From Paralithodes platypus (taxonomy: Eukaryota; Arthropoda; Malacostraca; Decapoda; Lithodidae): a stretch of 64,000 nt of DNA. The notes below the pieces were generated by a model. It searched no databases, had not been told where the DNA came from, and saw only the letters and a list, made by a program, of their open reading frames with translations. Below are positions 42,500 to 53,187 of the stretch, piece after piece; position 1 is the first letter of the stretch; every line of letters starts with the position of its first letter. Position numbers and translations under genes: made by a program. The DNA lies in NCBI GenBank assembly GCA_032716605.1, contig CM064495.1, forward strand, positions 48,462,320 through 48,526,319, written 5' to 3'.

Positions 42500-42800
42500 A
42501 GGTTATTTATATTTTTATTTTATTTATTTATTTTTTATTTTTTTTTAAAGACCTCCGTCTACGTATTGTGAAAAACCTGTTATCCTCCGGCAAATTGTGG
42601 GGTTGAGTGAGTGAAGGGGGGGACAGTGAATGAAGGAGGATACATGTTTTTCATAATACGTGTTGCTAGCCCCAAACGCGCGAGCAACTGTGGCTTTCAA
42701 CCATCCGACACATCCCCTTTTATTTATGTGCATCACACATGTTACATACATGTTACATACAAATAAAGTTTATGTTTTGTTTTACCCTACTGTGGAAAGA
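42500..42800 (-). other. Probable 3' UTR and A-rich tail of the non-LTR element
   Basis: Minus-strand order: stop at 42801, about 250 bp of non-coding sequence including CTACGTATTGTGAAAAACCT (plus strand), then an A/T-rich run. Beyond it, GGTTCTGGGGGAGAGATAAG (42465) matches the 130-bp tandem repeat found on the other side of the element. Confidence 0.5.
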
Positions 42801-45583
42801 CTACGGATACACCACTCCTGCCCGGGCCTCACACAGTGGCATGACCCAGTCCTGTCGAACTGAGCTCATGACGCTGGTGGCATTGCCCCGGAGGATAGCC
42901 ATCCCTAGTCTTTGCTTGAGCCAGAGGGTTTCCCGGGGTTCTCCTGAAACTTCTCTGATTTTACGGCCTATTTCATTCACCATCTTAAGGGTGGTAGAGC
43001 CGAAGACTCCTGAAGTTTCGAATGCCAGGGGCTCGAACTGATGATTTCTGGCGATGGCTTGATATTTTTCTCGCTTTTTATTTTCTGCTATCCGGGCGGC
43101 TTCACCTGCTTCGTCGGCGTTTCTGGCGATGTTGGTTGTGGAGAAAGTGTCAACACATGTGGCATCCCACACGAGGCACCGGCCATTCTTGTAAGGGAAA
43201 GTGGTCATCCCATCTGGCCGTTTGCCGTCTTCTCTGTGAAGTCCATGTGGTTCGAGGATTGATGCACGGTTAGCACTCTGCAGGGCCGTTTTATGACATC
43301 ATTTAGTGCAGAGTGTCGACAGGCAGCCTGCGTTGTAATTACATGACAAGGCATGGTGACCTTGACCATCCATCTTGCAAGTGTGTGGGTGACAAACTGC
43401 CGCACCCACTCTGAGCGCGATGGCAACCCGGAGCGCTTCAGCATCCAAGTGAGTTCCAAGAGGTGGGATGGGGATGGCGTGTAACCACAAGCCACTCTCC
43501 GAATGGACGGCTGCCTGGAGGCGTGCTTTTGCAACCTGGTCTGCATTGGTTAGGAGATTTTCTTGAGTTTTCTTCGCCGAGATGGTATCCCACGCTTTCT
43601 GCTTGCTCCTGGAGGTACCCTGAGGCTCCTCCTCTACTCCTGTACTTCCCTTCCAGGTGTTAATCGCTGCTGTTACGTCCCCATTAAGTGTCATTCCGGG
43701 TTGAGAAGAAAGGATGGACACTACAAGGTCGTTGGTCGCGATGAGGGAAGAGATAAAGGCTGGGGAGGCAATATCCGAGGCTCTCCGTATGCCCAAACCC
43801 CCGAGGCGGACAGGAAGGGTGGCTTGTGTCCAGGCCCGTTCTTTAAATTCCACGTTGGTGATGCTGGTCACTGCTTCTCGGATTATGCTGTCTAATTCTT
43901 GGAGGCCACCATTGTTCGTGTAAGTCATCGATGTGCGCAGGAGGTATTGGAGTTTTGGGATGGAGAAACAGTTCTTGAGCAGGGCCAGAGCCGAGTGGGC
44001 ATCGATGTGTATCAGGCGACTCACGAGACGTTGAAGCTCCTCCTTTTTAACTTGAAGTGCTGGTGGGATTGCTGCCAGAGTTAGTGGGGAACCTAATAGG
44101 GTTTGCTGGTGCTCCTGAAGGATCTTTACATCTGGCAATATGCCTCGAAACAGGGCCTGAGTCTCTTCTCCTTGTTCACGTGTGTGGTTGAGGAGGACAA
44201 GTTCACATTTGGTGTCATTTATCACTAGCCCAGCCTGGCCGAGGTCAGTTACGATGTTATTTAGGTCGGTTAGAACGTTCTCTACTGACCCACCCAAGGT
44301 TGCATCATCCAGGTACCATACATTCAGTTCTGACCTTATTTGTTAGCTGCTGCATCCACCCCTATTGAGAAAAGAGCAGGACCACCTGGATCTCCCTGCT
44401 GTAACCCGGTCGCTGATGGGATTACCGTCTCGCCAAAAATCAGGATTGAAGGTTTGGAATAAGCCTGCCAAAGTAGGGGGTACAGAGTGGGGATGTGTTC
44501 TTGAGCTGCATGGAGGAAGACATCCCTGTGAATGCTGTTGAATGCGTTCCGCATGTCAATCTTTAGAAGCACTCGTTTTTCTTGGGCTTGGCTGAGGTAG
44601 GTGCGGGTTGCGTGTACAGCAGCTTCACACCCCCCTGGAGTTCCGAAACCTATTTGAACTGGTCTTAAGTGTTGACCTAGGCCATTCGAGAGTGGTTTCA
44701 AACCCACCTTTGTGGCAAGGCGGCGGAAGGTGTTCCCTACTGCTATTGGGCGCACACCGCCATCTTTTTTTGCCAGTGCACAGAGTGATGCCCCAAAAAA
44801 TAGGGGTGTGGCACAGTCGGGTACTTCCCCTCTTAAAACCATCTTGATGAATTTGGTGAGGGTTTCCAAGAGTGCCTCCCCAGCAGCTACTGATCCCTGA
44901 CCCAAGAGGCCTTTGAGGTGGGCGGGTCGGATACCATCTGGGCCCGCGGCTGAGCCTGCTGGGAATGAAGTCACTGCGGCAACCACCTGCTCCTTCGTGA
45001 CAACTAAAGGTTGGCGCATCTGGTCATTTGGGGCAGGGGGGAGGTTTAGGTCCCTAGGTGTAGGTGGGTGCTTTTCTTGTAGGGCTTCAACAACTTCGGT
45101 GCCTTGACCAGCAAAACCTTCTGAAGAGGACAACAGTCTGACGGTGTCACTATCCGCCAGCTTCGCCGCGACCCTCTTACGTAGCTGTTCAGCCTCTTCC
45201 TCTTCCTTGTCCTGTTGCTTCTGGGCCCTGTTTGGTTGCTGTTCGGGGGGTTCCACCAGTTTGTTTCCATCCATATACTGTGCTACTTGACGTTTCACTC
45301 TGGTGGCTAGTGAAACCTGGAGATGGTCTTGTATGTTGGTTCTGGGTGGTTTTCGGAGGGCCCCATAGGAGAAACCCAGGAGCCGTGCCCATGCGAGGGG
45401 TGTCTTGAGCTGTAAGGCCTGCTTTATGATGGTTGCAAGGGCCTCCGCCACTTGGATTCTGGCTCCTTTAGGTACCCGGGCAAGGACCTGGATCCGCGCT
45501 TTCCATTTGGTCACTGGATCTGCCTCGGGGTTTGGATCAAGACAAAAAGAGAGTAAATATAAACACCATATGAGAAGGAGCAC
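42801..45583 (-). pseudogene. Non-LTR retrotransposon with restriction-like endonuclease motif, broken
   Basis: Minus strand. 45583-44336 has SAAGPDGIRPAHLKG, KKDGGVRPIAVGNTFRRL, GFGTPGGCEAAVHATRTYL, the first catalytic Asp in LLKIDMRNAFNS, and GLQQGDPGGPALFS. A one-base shift near 44334 separates it from WYLDDATLGG and the rest of the thumb (44297-43299). The C-terminal part, in shifted frames, has a Cys/His cluster (CKMDGQGHHALSC), then LEPHGLHREDGKRPDGMT and RCLVWDATCVDTF. The RPDG...D spacing fits the PD-(D/E)XK-type endonuclease at the C terminus of R2-like elements, in place of an N-terminal APE endonuclease. No N-terminal zinc finger is visible, so the copy is probably 5' truncated. 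The 3' end has an A/T-rich tail (about 42500-42548). The exact clade (R2, R4, NeSL or Utopia-like) is not resolved. Confidence 0.75.
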
Positions 45584-45674
45584 TTTATTGACAACGTTTC
45601 GCAGATAGCTTCTTCAGGTCACTAACCCTATCTGTGAAACGTTGTTAATAAAGTGCTCCTCCTCATTTGGTGTT
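45561..45674. repeat. Perfect-looking inverted repeat (~46-bp arms)
   Basis: AACACCATATGAGAAGGAGC and ACTTTATTGACAACGTTTCG on the left are mirrored by CGTTGTTAATAAAGTGCTCC and TCCTCATTTGGTGTT on the right, with a loop of about 20 bp containing CTTCTTCAGGTCAC. It lies at the 5' side of the non-LTR element. It is either a small foldback element or part of the element's 5' region. Confidence 0.7.
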
Positions 45675-45699
45675 CATATTCATTCTGTCAACTGTTCAA

Positions 45700-46130
45700 A
45701 GTTATTTCAACAAGAAGAGAGTAGTGTGGAAGAATGTAAAAAGGAATTAAGAATGTGTAAATGTGTAGGGCGTGGTTCTGGGGGAGAGATAAGCAGGTGA
45801 GTGATGAAGGTTAGTTGGATCTACCTCAAAGTTTGGATCAAGACAAGCAGAGAGGAGTATGAAAGAATGTGTTGAGGACGAATGTGTAAATGTGTTGGGC
45901 GTGGTTCTGGGGGAGAGATAAGCAGGACATTGATGAAGGTTAGTTGGACCTATTTCTAAGTTTGGATAAAGACAAAAAGAGAGTAGTATGGAAGAATGTA
46001 AAAAGGAATTAAGAATGTGTAAATGTATTGGGCGTGGTTCTGGGGTAGAGATACGCAGGAGAGTGATGAAGGTTAGTAGGATCTACCTCAAAGTTTGGAT
46101 CAAGACAAGAGAGTAGAAATAAGAATAAGC
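45700..46130. repeat. ~130-bp tandem repeat, about 3 units
   Basis: The landmark GTGGTTCTGGGGGAGAGATA occurs at about 45772, 45901 and (GGGGTAGAG variant) 46032. The unit also holds GTTTGGATCAAGACAA and AGAATGTGTAAATGT. The phrase GTTTGGATCAAGACAAAAAG at 45530 and GGTTCTGGGGGAGAG at 42465 place partial units on both sides of the non-LTR element. Confidence 0.8.
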
Positions 46131-46142
46131 CTACAAATTTAG

Positions 46143-46500
46143 AACGGAGAGATGGATAGATTTTCGGGACCCCTTTCTCTCCCATGTTTAGCCCCATTAG
46201 ACGTTCAGCCCATTGGTTTGGCTATTTCAACATGTTTCGCCCCATTTCGTTAGTCAATTTTAAGACCTTTCGTGCCATTTAGGTGTCAATGTTTTTCCTG
46301 GCGAACGATAGCGAGCCTGAAATTATAAAAAGAACCGGCCTATGGCCGGAACATTTTTCTACCAAAAATTTACAAATTTATCTTGAAGGGGGGTCTAGGG
46401 GGTATTTTTTATAACTTAAGCTTGATGGAGGTCTAGAGAAGACACTAAGAAATAAAGGAATAATTGAATTAATAGACCAAAAAACGGCCCATCTCTCATT
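46143..46500 (-). mobile_element. MITE family A copy
   Basis: GGAGAGATGGATAGATTTTC to GCCCATCTCTCATTAA with the minus-strand core (CTGGCGAACGATAGCGAGCC). Left TTAA lost. Confidence 0.75.
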
Positions 46501-46782
46501 AAACTTGGTACCTCAAATTTGAAAGAAGAGCCTATAGTTCCTTGGGATTGTGGTGGATCGACAACTGGCATAGGCTCCCCACTTATAAAATTCAACAAGT
46601 AAAATAAACAAGCAATAACATTCTTGATAAGATCCTGTGTAGCGGGGAGAACTGTTTTTCAGATGCCTATTTACTAAGAAACATTGAACAATACCTAACC
46701 TAACCAAAACCTAACCCAACCTAATCTAGTATATTAGTGGACTATTTAAGTAAAATGTAAAAATATATATTGTAACATTACC
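46501..46782. other. Spacer with a CCTAA-like run
   Basis: No gene. 46691-46727 is a degenerate run of CCTAA and CCTAACC motifs resembling the arthropod telomere repeat (TTAGG)n. Confidence 0.4.
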
Positions 46783-47406
46783 AGATTATTGAGATATAAG
46801 TACAGGTTTCCTCGCTACACAGGATTATTGAGATATAAGTACAGGTTTCCTCGCTACACAGGATTATTGAGATATAAGTACAGGTTTCCCCACTACACAG
46901 GATTATTGAGATATAAGTACAGGTTTCCCCACTACACAGGATTATTGAGATAAGTACAGGTTTCACTACACAGGATTATTGAGATATAAGTACAGGTTTC
47001 CCCACTACACAGGATTATTGAGATATAAGTACAGGTTTCCCCACTACACTGGATTATTGAGATATAAGTACAGGTTTCCCCACTACACTGGATTATTGAG
47101 ATATAAGTACAGGTTTCCCCACTACACAGGATTATTGAGATATAAGTACAGGTTTCCCCACTACACAGGATTATTGAGATATAAGTACAGGTTTCCCCAC
47201 TACACTGGATTATTGAGATATAAGTACAGGTTTCCCCACTACACAGGATTATTGAGATATAAGTACAGGTTTCCTCACTACACAGGATTATTGAGATATA
47301 AGTACAGGTTTCCCCACTACACAGGATTATTGAGATATAAGTACAGGTTTCCCCACTACACTGGATTATTGAGATATAAGTACAGGTTTCCTCGCTACAC
47401 AGGATT
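46783..47406. repeat. 39-bp minisatellite, about 16 units
   Basis: Unit GGATTATTGAGATATAAGTA with CAGGTTTCCCCACTACACA. Variants CCTCGCTACAC and ACTGG mark subsets, and one shortened pair lies near 46945-46975. The 13-residue repeat frames on both strands are periodicity artefacts. Confidence 0.95.
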
Positions 47407-47444
47407 ATAACACATTCTTTATCACACAAGAATTTACTTCATCA

Positions 47445-47770
47445 TTAAGGGGAGGTATTTAGTTTGTTCCCTAGACCTCCATCAACCTTAAAATTACACC
47501 CCTTCGAGTCCTTTTCAAAATAAATTTATACATTTTTCGGTAGAAAAATGTCCCGGCCGAAGGCCGATTCCTCTTAAATTACAGACTCGCTATCGCTCGC
47601 CAGGATAAAATAGACACCTGAATTGCACGAAAGGTCTTAATATGGGGTGAAAGTTCTTAAAATCGCTAAACTAATGGGGCAAACGTTTTATAATATCAAA
47701 AGCAATGGGGCTAAACATGAGGGAGAAAGGGGTCAAGAAAACAATCCCTCAAGTGGAGACCTCCCCTTAA
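47445..47770 (+). mobile_element. MITE family A copy
   Basis: TTAAGGGGAGGTATTTAG to GACCTCCCCTTAA, complete core, 326 bp, close to the copy at 41398-41723. Confidence 0.88.
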
Positions 47771-47854
47771 TGCCCCAAAACATGTATAATAGTCCTTAGT
47801 ATATCCGCTCTTCTACTACTTCTACTGCTACACAGTATACAGAACAATAGAAAA

Positions 47855-48044
47855 AAATCGCTCGCCAGCCAGGAAAAAATCGACATCTAAATGACACGAT
47901 AGGTCTTAAAATTGACAACGAAATGGAGGTAAAGGTGTTAAAATCGCCGCCAACCTAATGGGCCAAACGTCTTAAAATGTCAAAACTAATGGGGCTAAAC
48001 ACGAGGGAGAAAGGGGTCCAGAAAAACTACCCATCTCCCCTTAA
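47855..48044 (+). mobile_element. MITE family A copy, 5' truncated
   Basis: Starts within ATCGCTCGCCAG and ends CCATCTCCCCTTAA. Confidence 0.75.
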
Positions 48045-48055
48045 GAGTGTACTGT

Positions 48056-48425
48056 TTAAGGAGAGATGGGCCGTTTATTTGGTCTATTAATTCATATATT
48101 CCTTTATTTCTTAGTTTCCTTGTTAGACCTCCATCAAACTTTAAAAAACATCCATTAGATCCCCCTTCTAGTTTAATTTGTACATTTTTCGGTAGAAAAA
48201 TGTCCCGGCCGAAGGCCGATTCTTCCAAAATTACTGGCTCACTATCGTTCGCCAGGAAAAAAATCGACACCAAAATAGCATGAAAGGTCTTAATATTGTC
48301 AAGGAAATGGGGTGAAAGGTCTTAAAATCGCCAAACTAATGATCCGAACGTCATAAAATCTGAAAACTAATGGGGCTAAGCATGAGGAAGAAGAGGGACG
48401 ATAAAAACGGCCCATGTGCCCTTAA
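48056..48425 (+). mobile_element. MITE family A copy
   Basis: TTAAGGAGAGATGGGCC to CATGTGCCCTTAA with the plus-strand core. Follows the previous copy by 11 bp. Confidence 0.85.
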
Positions 48426-48531
48426 CCTTGAAATGTACAATACTGATACTGCGTGACTGCCGTGTTATCAGTTACATTATAGAGCTGCACAGGACAATTG
48501 ACGCTGTTATCTGGCTCAACGCGGGGAGGCA

Positions 48532-48766
48532 TTAACCTTTTTACGCTTATGACGCAATTTTGAGCCTATTAGGGATACTTTAAAGCCTTTGTTACCATCA
48601 GGGGTATTTAGAAACCTTTAGTTTAGTTACTTCAACCTCTGCAGTTGTCTTTGAGTTAGCTGTGGGCAGCAAACTAATTTTGGAGAGGTAATTATAAGAG
48701 TGAGAGAATTATATTTCTTATTGCTAATCTGGCAACCTCTGCGTCATAAATGCGTGAAAGGGTTAA
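48532..48766. mobile_element. TTAACC-ended inverted element with GACGC motif
   Basis: TTAACCTTTTTACGCTTATG with ACGCAATTTTGAGCC at the left; GCGTCATAAATGCGTGAAAGG and GTTAA at the right. The last 35 bases of the window (AACCCTCTCACGTTTTTGAC...) look like the left end of another copy. Confidence 0.65.
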
Positions 48767-48879
48767 TGGGTTCTGTAGGGTAGGGTGATATAGATAGAAA
48801 TAGGGGGAAGCAGACATATTATATAGACATAAATAGGTAGACGGACATAGCTACACAGATAAAGACATCTAGCTATCTA

Positions 48880-49400
48880 CAGTATCTATCTATATACTCA
48901 GGCCCAATCCCCACGTTTTTTTTTTTTTGGGGGGGGGGGGGGGGGGCCGAATTAAGGGGAGATTTCCACTTGAGGGATTTTTTTCTGTACCCTTTTCTCC
49001 CTCATGTTTAGCCCCATTGCTTTTGAGATTTTAAGACGTTCGCCCTAGTAGTTTTGACATTTTAAGACATTTTGCCCCATTTATGTCAATTTTAAGACCT
49101 TTCGTTCCATTAAGGTGTCGATTTTTTCCTGGCGAGCGATAGCGGAGCCTGTAATTTAAGAGGAACCGGCCTCCGGCCGGGACATTTTTCTACCGAAAAA
49201 TGTACAAATTTATCTTGAAAGGGGGTCTAGGGGGTGTAATTTTAAGCTTGATGAAAATGTAGGGAACAAACTAAATACATCCCCTTAAGACAGAGCAAGA
49301 ATGGGTACAACACAAAACACAACAGAAACAAATGAACACACAAAAACAAAATACAAATTCACGCACATTTACAGTAGGTCATCCAGGAGAAGACCCAGAG
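48880..49400 (-). mobile_element. RTE 3' region split by a MITE A insertion
   Basis: 48880-48951 holds CTATCTATATACTCAGGCCC and the AATCCCCACG terminus plus a T/G homopolymer. 49289-49400 continues with GACAGAGCAAGAATGGGTAC and GGAGAAGACCCAGAGTCACT. In the unbroken copy at 57580-57760 these two parts are contiguous (CGACTCAAGACAGAGCAAGA). The MITE with its TTAA lies exactly at the break. Confidence 0.8.
48952..49288 (-). mobile_element. MITE family A copy nested in RTE
   Basis: TTAAGGGGAGATTTCC to ATCCCCTTAA, complete minus-strand core with GGCCTCCGGCCGG. The insertion duplicated TTAA relative to the RTE reference. Confidence 0.88.
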
Positions 49401-49446
49401 TCACTGGTAGATCTTTCAACTCACATGAGTCTTAGAAATTCTTCTT

Positions 49447-49580
49447 TAATCGAGTGTGAACTTGTTGAATGGGCTTTCTCTAAATGTTATAGACCGCAGC
49501 ACCGTTGATTCCTTTAAACATCACATAGACAAGCACCTTGCCTTAGACCCGCGATTGGTTGTATTAGTAAATTATTAACT
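49447..49580 (+). pseudogene. CR1-like ORF2 C-terminal scrap
   Basis: The frame reads WAFSKCYRPQ-like in one register and, better, LLNGLSLNVIDRSTVDSFKH then HIDKHLALDPRLVVLVNY. This matches the terminal NSLP...VDSFKKRLD block of CR1-type proteins. 49581-50040 downstream shows no gene and may be its 3' UTR. Confidence 0.5.
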
Positions 49581-50039
49581 CTTTTCTAATGTTTCCTCAA
49601 ATACATTGAGGATCAGTACATGTATAAATATATAACTCCCTTTTTCCCAGATACACAAAGGATCACTTATAGCTGTCATGATATTCACCCAAAATTTCCC
49701 CTACTAATATCTCCTTACACTGCCTTGGACATTAATCCTAGGGCAGTAATTCCCTTGCCAATTGCCCCTTACCCACTCTAAACCACTGTTGAACACTCTG
49801 AGCAGCAGTGATTTAGAGGGCAGGCAACATCGAGGGGTCGCTTGACTCCCTTTGTATTCCTTTGTATTCCTTTGCACTCCTTTGTATTCCTATGTATCAT
49901 CTTACCTAGTGTACGATGGCTTCCGAGTCCTGTTGGGTCTGGGTCTGTTGAGGGTGGTGTGGGTCAGGGTAGAGGGGCTACCTGGAATAGTCACAGTATT
50001 GAGGGTTAGGGAGTGTTTTTATTATAGCTAGGTATTGTG

Positions 50040-50041
<2 letters not shown>

Positions 50042-50094
<53 letters not shown>
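50042..50094. repeat. (CT)n microsatellite
   Basis: Perfect CT tract directly fused to the RT fragment that follows. Confidence 0.95.
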
Positions 50095-50096
<2 letters not shown>

Positions 50097-50983
50097 GATC
50101 GGTCCTTGGTCCGGTTTTATTTATCATATATATACATGGTATTGATTTGGGTCTGAATAACTTTATCTCCAAATTTGTTGACGATACAATGATAGGGAAC
50201 ATAGTCTTGAGTGAGGAAGACGGAAATAGCCTACAGTCCGACTTAAGCAATATAGTGGATTGATCAGAAAAGTGGCAAATGCCCTTTAATGTTGACAAAT
50301 GTCAAATTTTGCACGTTAGTTCAACAAACCAAAAGTATGATTATCAAATGAGAGGCCAACCAATAATAGCAAACTCTAAGGTTAAAGATCTCGGGGTTAT
50401 AATATCAGAAAACCTAAAATTCTCAGAGCAATGTGCTGCTGCAGCAAATAAAGCTAACAAAGCCTTGGGATTTATCAAAATACATTTTACCTATAAAAAC
50501 GAAAACTATATTTTGCCATTATTCAAAAGCATTGTTAGACCCCATTTTTAATATGACTTTCAGTTCTGGTCCCCTTATCTCAAGAAAGATATTACAAAAC
50601 TCGAATCTGTGCATCGTAGAGCAACTAAACTAATTCCCTCTCTGAAAAACAAGACATATTATGAAAGATTAAAGAAATTAAATTTGTTCTCGCTAAATAA
50701 AAGGAGGTTGCGAGGCCAACTTATCGAGTGTTTTAAGATACTTAAAGGATTTGACAGGATGGATATCAGTGCATTGTTCACGATTAATAATAATGCTGCA
50801 ACCCGAGGTAATGGAATGAAATTAATTAGAAAAAAGGCATCCTTAGATGTGACACAAAATTTCTTCACATACAATGTGGTTAACGAGTGGAATAGTTTAC
50901 CAAGGGAGGTGGTCGACAGTAATTCTATTGATACGTTTAAGAAAAGACTGGACGATTATCTAATGAAGATTGGATTAATATGA
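50092..50983 (+). pseudogene. CR1-like reverse transcriptase, C-terminal half with two stops
   Basis: The frame opens right after the CT tract with GSVLGPVLFIIYI (RT block 4). It continues with KFVDDTMIGN (catalytic FVDD box) and FNVDKCQILHV, then VKDLGVIISENLKFSEQC, KALGFIKIHF and a HRRATKLIPSL block, ending WNSLPREVVDSNSIDTFKKR and LMKIGLI. Two in-frame stops interrupt it: a TGA where the family has Trp (about 50261) and a TAA where a Glu is expected after RPHF (about 50549). The endonuclease and first RT blocks are missing. It is a dead 5'-truncated copy in a single frame without indels, so it is moderately young. The 3' UTR follows to about 51250. Confidence 0.85.
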
Positions 50984-51260
50984 ATTAATCAGTAGGCATG
51001 TGTAATTTCCCTTTCAAACTAATTTCTTCGTATAATATATACAAACTCTCCTTGTGAGCATTTCCTGACCCATAAGGTTACACTTCATCCTATTTTCCGG
51101 TACGGCTCTTTAGCCGGAGGGTGGGGAGAGAGCCTTATGCTTTACTGTCCTATTCTTCCACTATAAACTGTCCCTGTCTAGTAGTATTAAGGCCGGACCA
51201 CCTAGTTGGGACTGCAAGGTCTGTGTGGTCTGAGTATCTGTGTAACTCTCTCTCTCTCTC
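50984..51260 (+). mobile_element. CR1-like 3' UTR
   Basis: It contains TTAGCCGGAGGGTGGGGAGA, AAGGTCTGTGTGGTCTGAGT and a CT-repeat end. A related stretch lies at 56665-56825 (GTGGGGAGAGAGCCTTCTGC, GTAAGGTCTGTGCAGCCTGT). Confidence 0.6.
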
Positions 51261-51404
51261 TCTCTCTGCGCAGGGTCAGAGGGACTGAAGTGGGCTACTT
51301 AAAAAAGCAATAGTGTACATTTTATTGAATATGAAGAAACATTATCTGTACATGTATGTAGTAGGCATATACAGTATACTGTATATATATATATATACTG
51401 TTTA

Positions 51405-51553
51405 AGATCTTAAGATTGCAAAAGAAATGGGGTGAAAGGTCTTGAAGCCGACAAACTAGTGGGGCAAACATCTTAAAATCTCAAAACTAATGGGGCTAAG
51501 CATGAGGGAGATGGGGGGGGGGGGTCCAGAAAATGCAACTACCTCCCCCTTAA
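51405..51553 (+). mobile_element. MITE family A, 3' part only
   Basis: AAGAAATGGGGTGAAAGGTC through GGGGCTAAGCATGAGGGAGA to CTCCCCCTTAA; the hairpin core is absent. Confidence 0.7.
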
Positions 51554-52250
51554 TCTTTCATCCTTTATCTTCTCTCAATATTCTCAGTGTCTCTTTTTCT
51601 TCTGTTCTCTCTTGGAGGGACTATATTACCAGTCTTGATAAGGCAGCCTCCCAGAAGCTGGGTGTGCTCAACTGCCTCAAGGGGTTCTTTACCCCTGCAC
51701 AGCTTATTACTCTGTACAGGGGCACAGTGCGTCCTTGTATTGAGTATTGTTCACATGTGTGGGGAGGATCCTCTCACACCGCACTCCTAGACAAAGTAGA
51801 AAGGAAAGCCTTTCGTATCATTAACTCCCGTCTGCTCACCAACTCTCTGCAATCTCTCACTCTTCGCCGTATTGTTGCATCTCTCTCACTATTCTATCGC
51901 TACAACAATAATTAGTGTTCCTCAGAGCTCTCCCAGTGTATACCATCTCTTCTACGTAGGGTACGTAGTACCCGTCTTGCAACACAATCCCACCCCTACT
52001 CTGTGCAACTCTCCAACTCAAGAGTGAAACGATACTCCCAGTCTTTCTTCTATTCAACAGCTGAGCTTCGGAACTCTCTCCCTGAATCCATCTTTCCTTC
52101 ATCCTATGACTTAAATTGCTTCAAACTCCGTGTGTCCAGACATATTGGCTCGAACATTCCTTGATTTAGGGCCTGTCACTCTTTAACTCTGGGGGAGGCG
52201 CTCGTCACAGGCAGCTTTGCCTTTTGTCTCCCTCATCAACATAGAACAAA
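51554..52250 (+). pseudogene. Jockey-like retrotransposon 3' half (ORF2 C-terminus and 3' UTR)
   Basis: The frame reads LSVSFSSVLSWRDYITSLDK, AASQKLGVLNCLKGFFTPAQ, LYRGTVRPCIEYCSHVWGG and VERKAFRIINSRLLTN. A TAG stop at about 51913 interrupts it, after which the same frame resumes with LSQCIPSLLRRVRSTRLATQ and YSTAELRNSLPESIFPSSYD, ending at about 52163. The 3' UTR has GGGGGAGGCGCTCGTCACAG and GCCTTTTGTCTCCCTC. The RT catalytic core is missing: the MITE A tail sits where it would begin. Related 3' ends are at 56868-57190, 58750-59060 and 60655-60785. Confidence 0.8.
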
Positions 52251-52634
52251 AATGGAATGTAACGTGTGTGTGTGAGAGTACTTACCAATGGGCCCGTTCA
52301 TGTTTCAAAGGTACAGTATGACAAATAAGTACTGTATGTCACTAGATATAATGCACACTTATTGCATTACTTTGCCATTCTAATTCTACTTGGAACTCCA
52401 TTAATTTGTTTATTTATTTATATACATTTTTTTCTAGCATTATTTCTATTTCTTTTTTTTCCTTTTCCTTTTTGTTTTTAATCCACAATCACTGCAATTA
52501 GAAAGGTAACACTTAAAAATTCACACAAGGAAGGTGAGCAAAGTTTCCTATAATCCCACTCGTACTGCTGTAAACGATCGGTGTATAACAGTGAGAACAC
52601 AAGCCTACACTATTACGTAATTATCAACTTGTGT
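52251..52634. other. No recognised feature
   Basis: A short GT tract, then AT-rich unique-looking DNA. Confidence 0.4.
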
Positions 52635-52971
52635 ATTAAAGGGAGGTTTTTAGTTTGTTTTCTACTCCTCCAGCAATCTTAAAATTTCACCCCCTTGACC
52701 CTCTTTCAAGATAAATTTGCACATTTTTCGGTAAAAAAAAATCCCGGCTGAAAGCCGGTTCCTCTTATATTACAGGCGCGCTATCGCTCGCCAGGATAAA
52801 ATCGACACCTAAGTGGCACGAAAGGTCTTAAAATTGACAGAAATGGGTCGAAAGTTCTTAAAATCGTCAAAATAATGGGGCGAACGTCTTAAAATTAGAA
52901 AAGCAATGGGGCTAAACATGAGGGAGAAATGAGTCAAGAAAAAAATCCCTCAAGTGGAAATCTCCCCTTAA
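52635..52971 (+). mobile_element. MITE family A copy
   Basis: TTAAAGGGAGGTTTTTAG to ATCTCCCCTTAA with the plus-strand core (GGCTGAAAGCCGG). Confidence 0.85.
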
Positions 52972-53095
52972 CTGTCTTGATAGCGTAATGCATAAATGCG
53001 CGGAATTTCGATGTGAGTGTCCTGGGTTCGAGTCCTTGGAGTGCCACATGTATTTGTTGATTTCATTAATTGAGCTTGGAGGTGGAGTTGGTTGG
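52972..53095 (+). mobile_element. Short tRNA-derived SINE (family 2)
   Basis: GATAGCGTAATGCATAAATG as the A-box side, CTGGGTTCGAGTCCTTGGAG as the B box, and a GATTTCATTAATTGAGCTTG tail. It directly follows the MITE end. Confidence 0.65.
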
Positions 53096-53187
53096 TGGAA
53101 AAAAACATAATAATATTGAAATCGACTCATTCACGAATTAAGTCTTTAGTAACGAGTACGATTTTCACTTCACTTTGACACATATGA

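Noticed and set aside
46778..47429. Open frames of 143-165 codons with 13-residue repeats
   Set aside because: Produced by the 39-bp minisatellite period; both strands are open equally.
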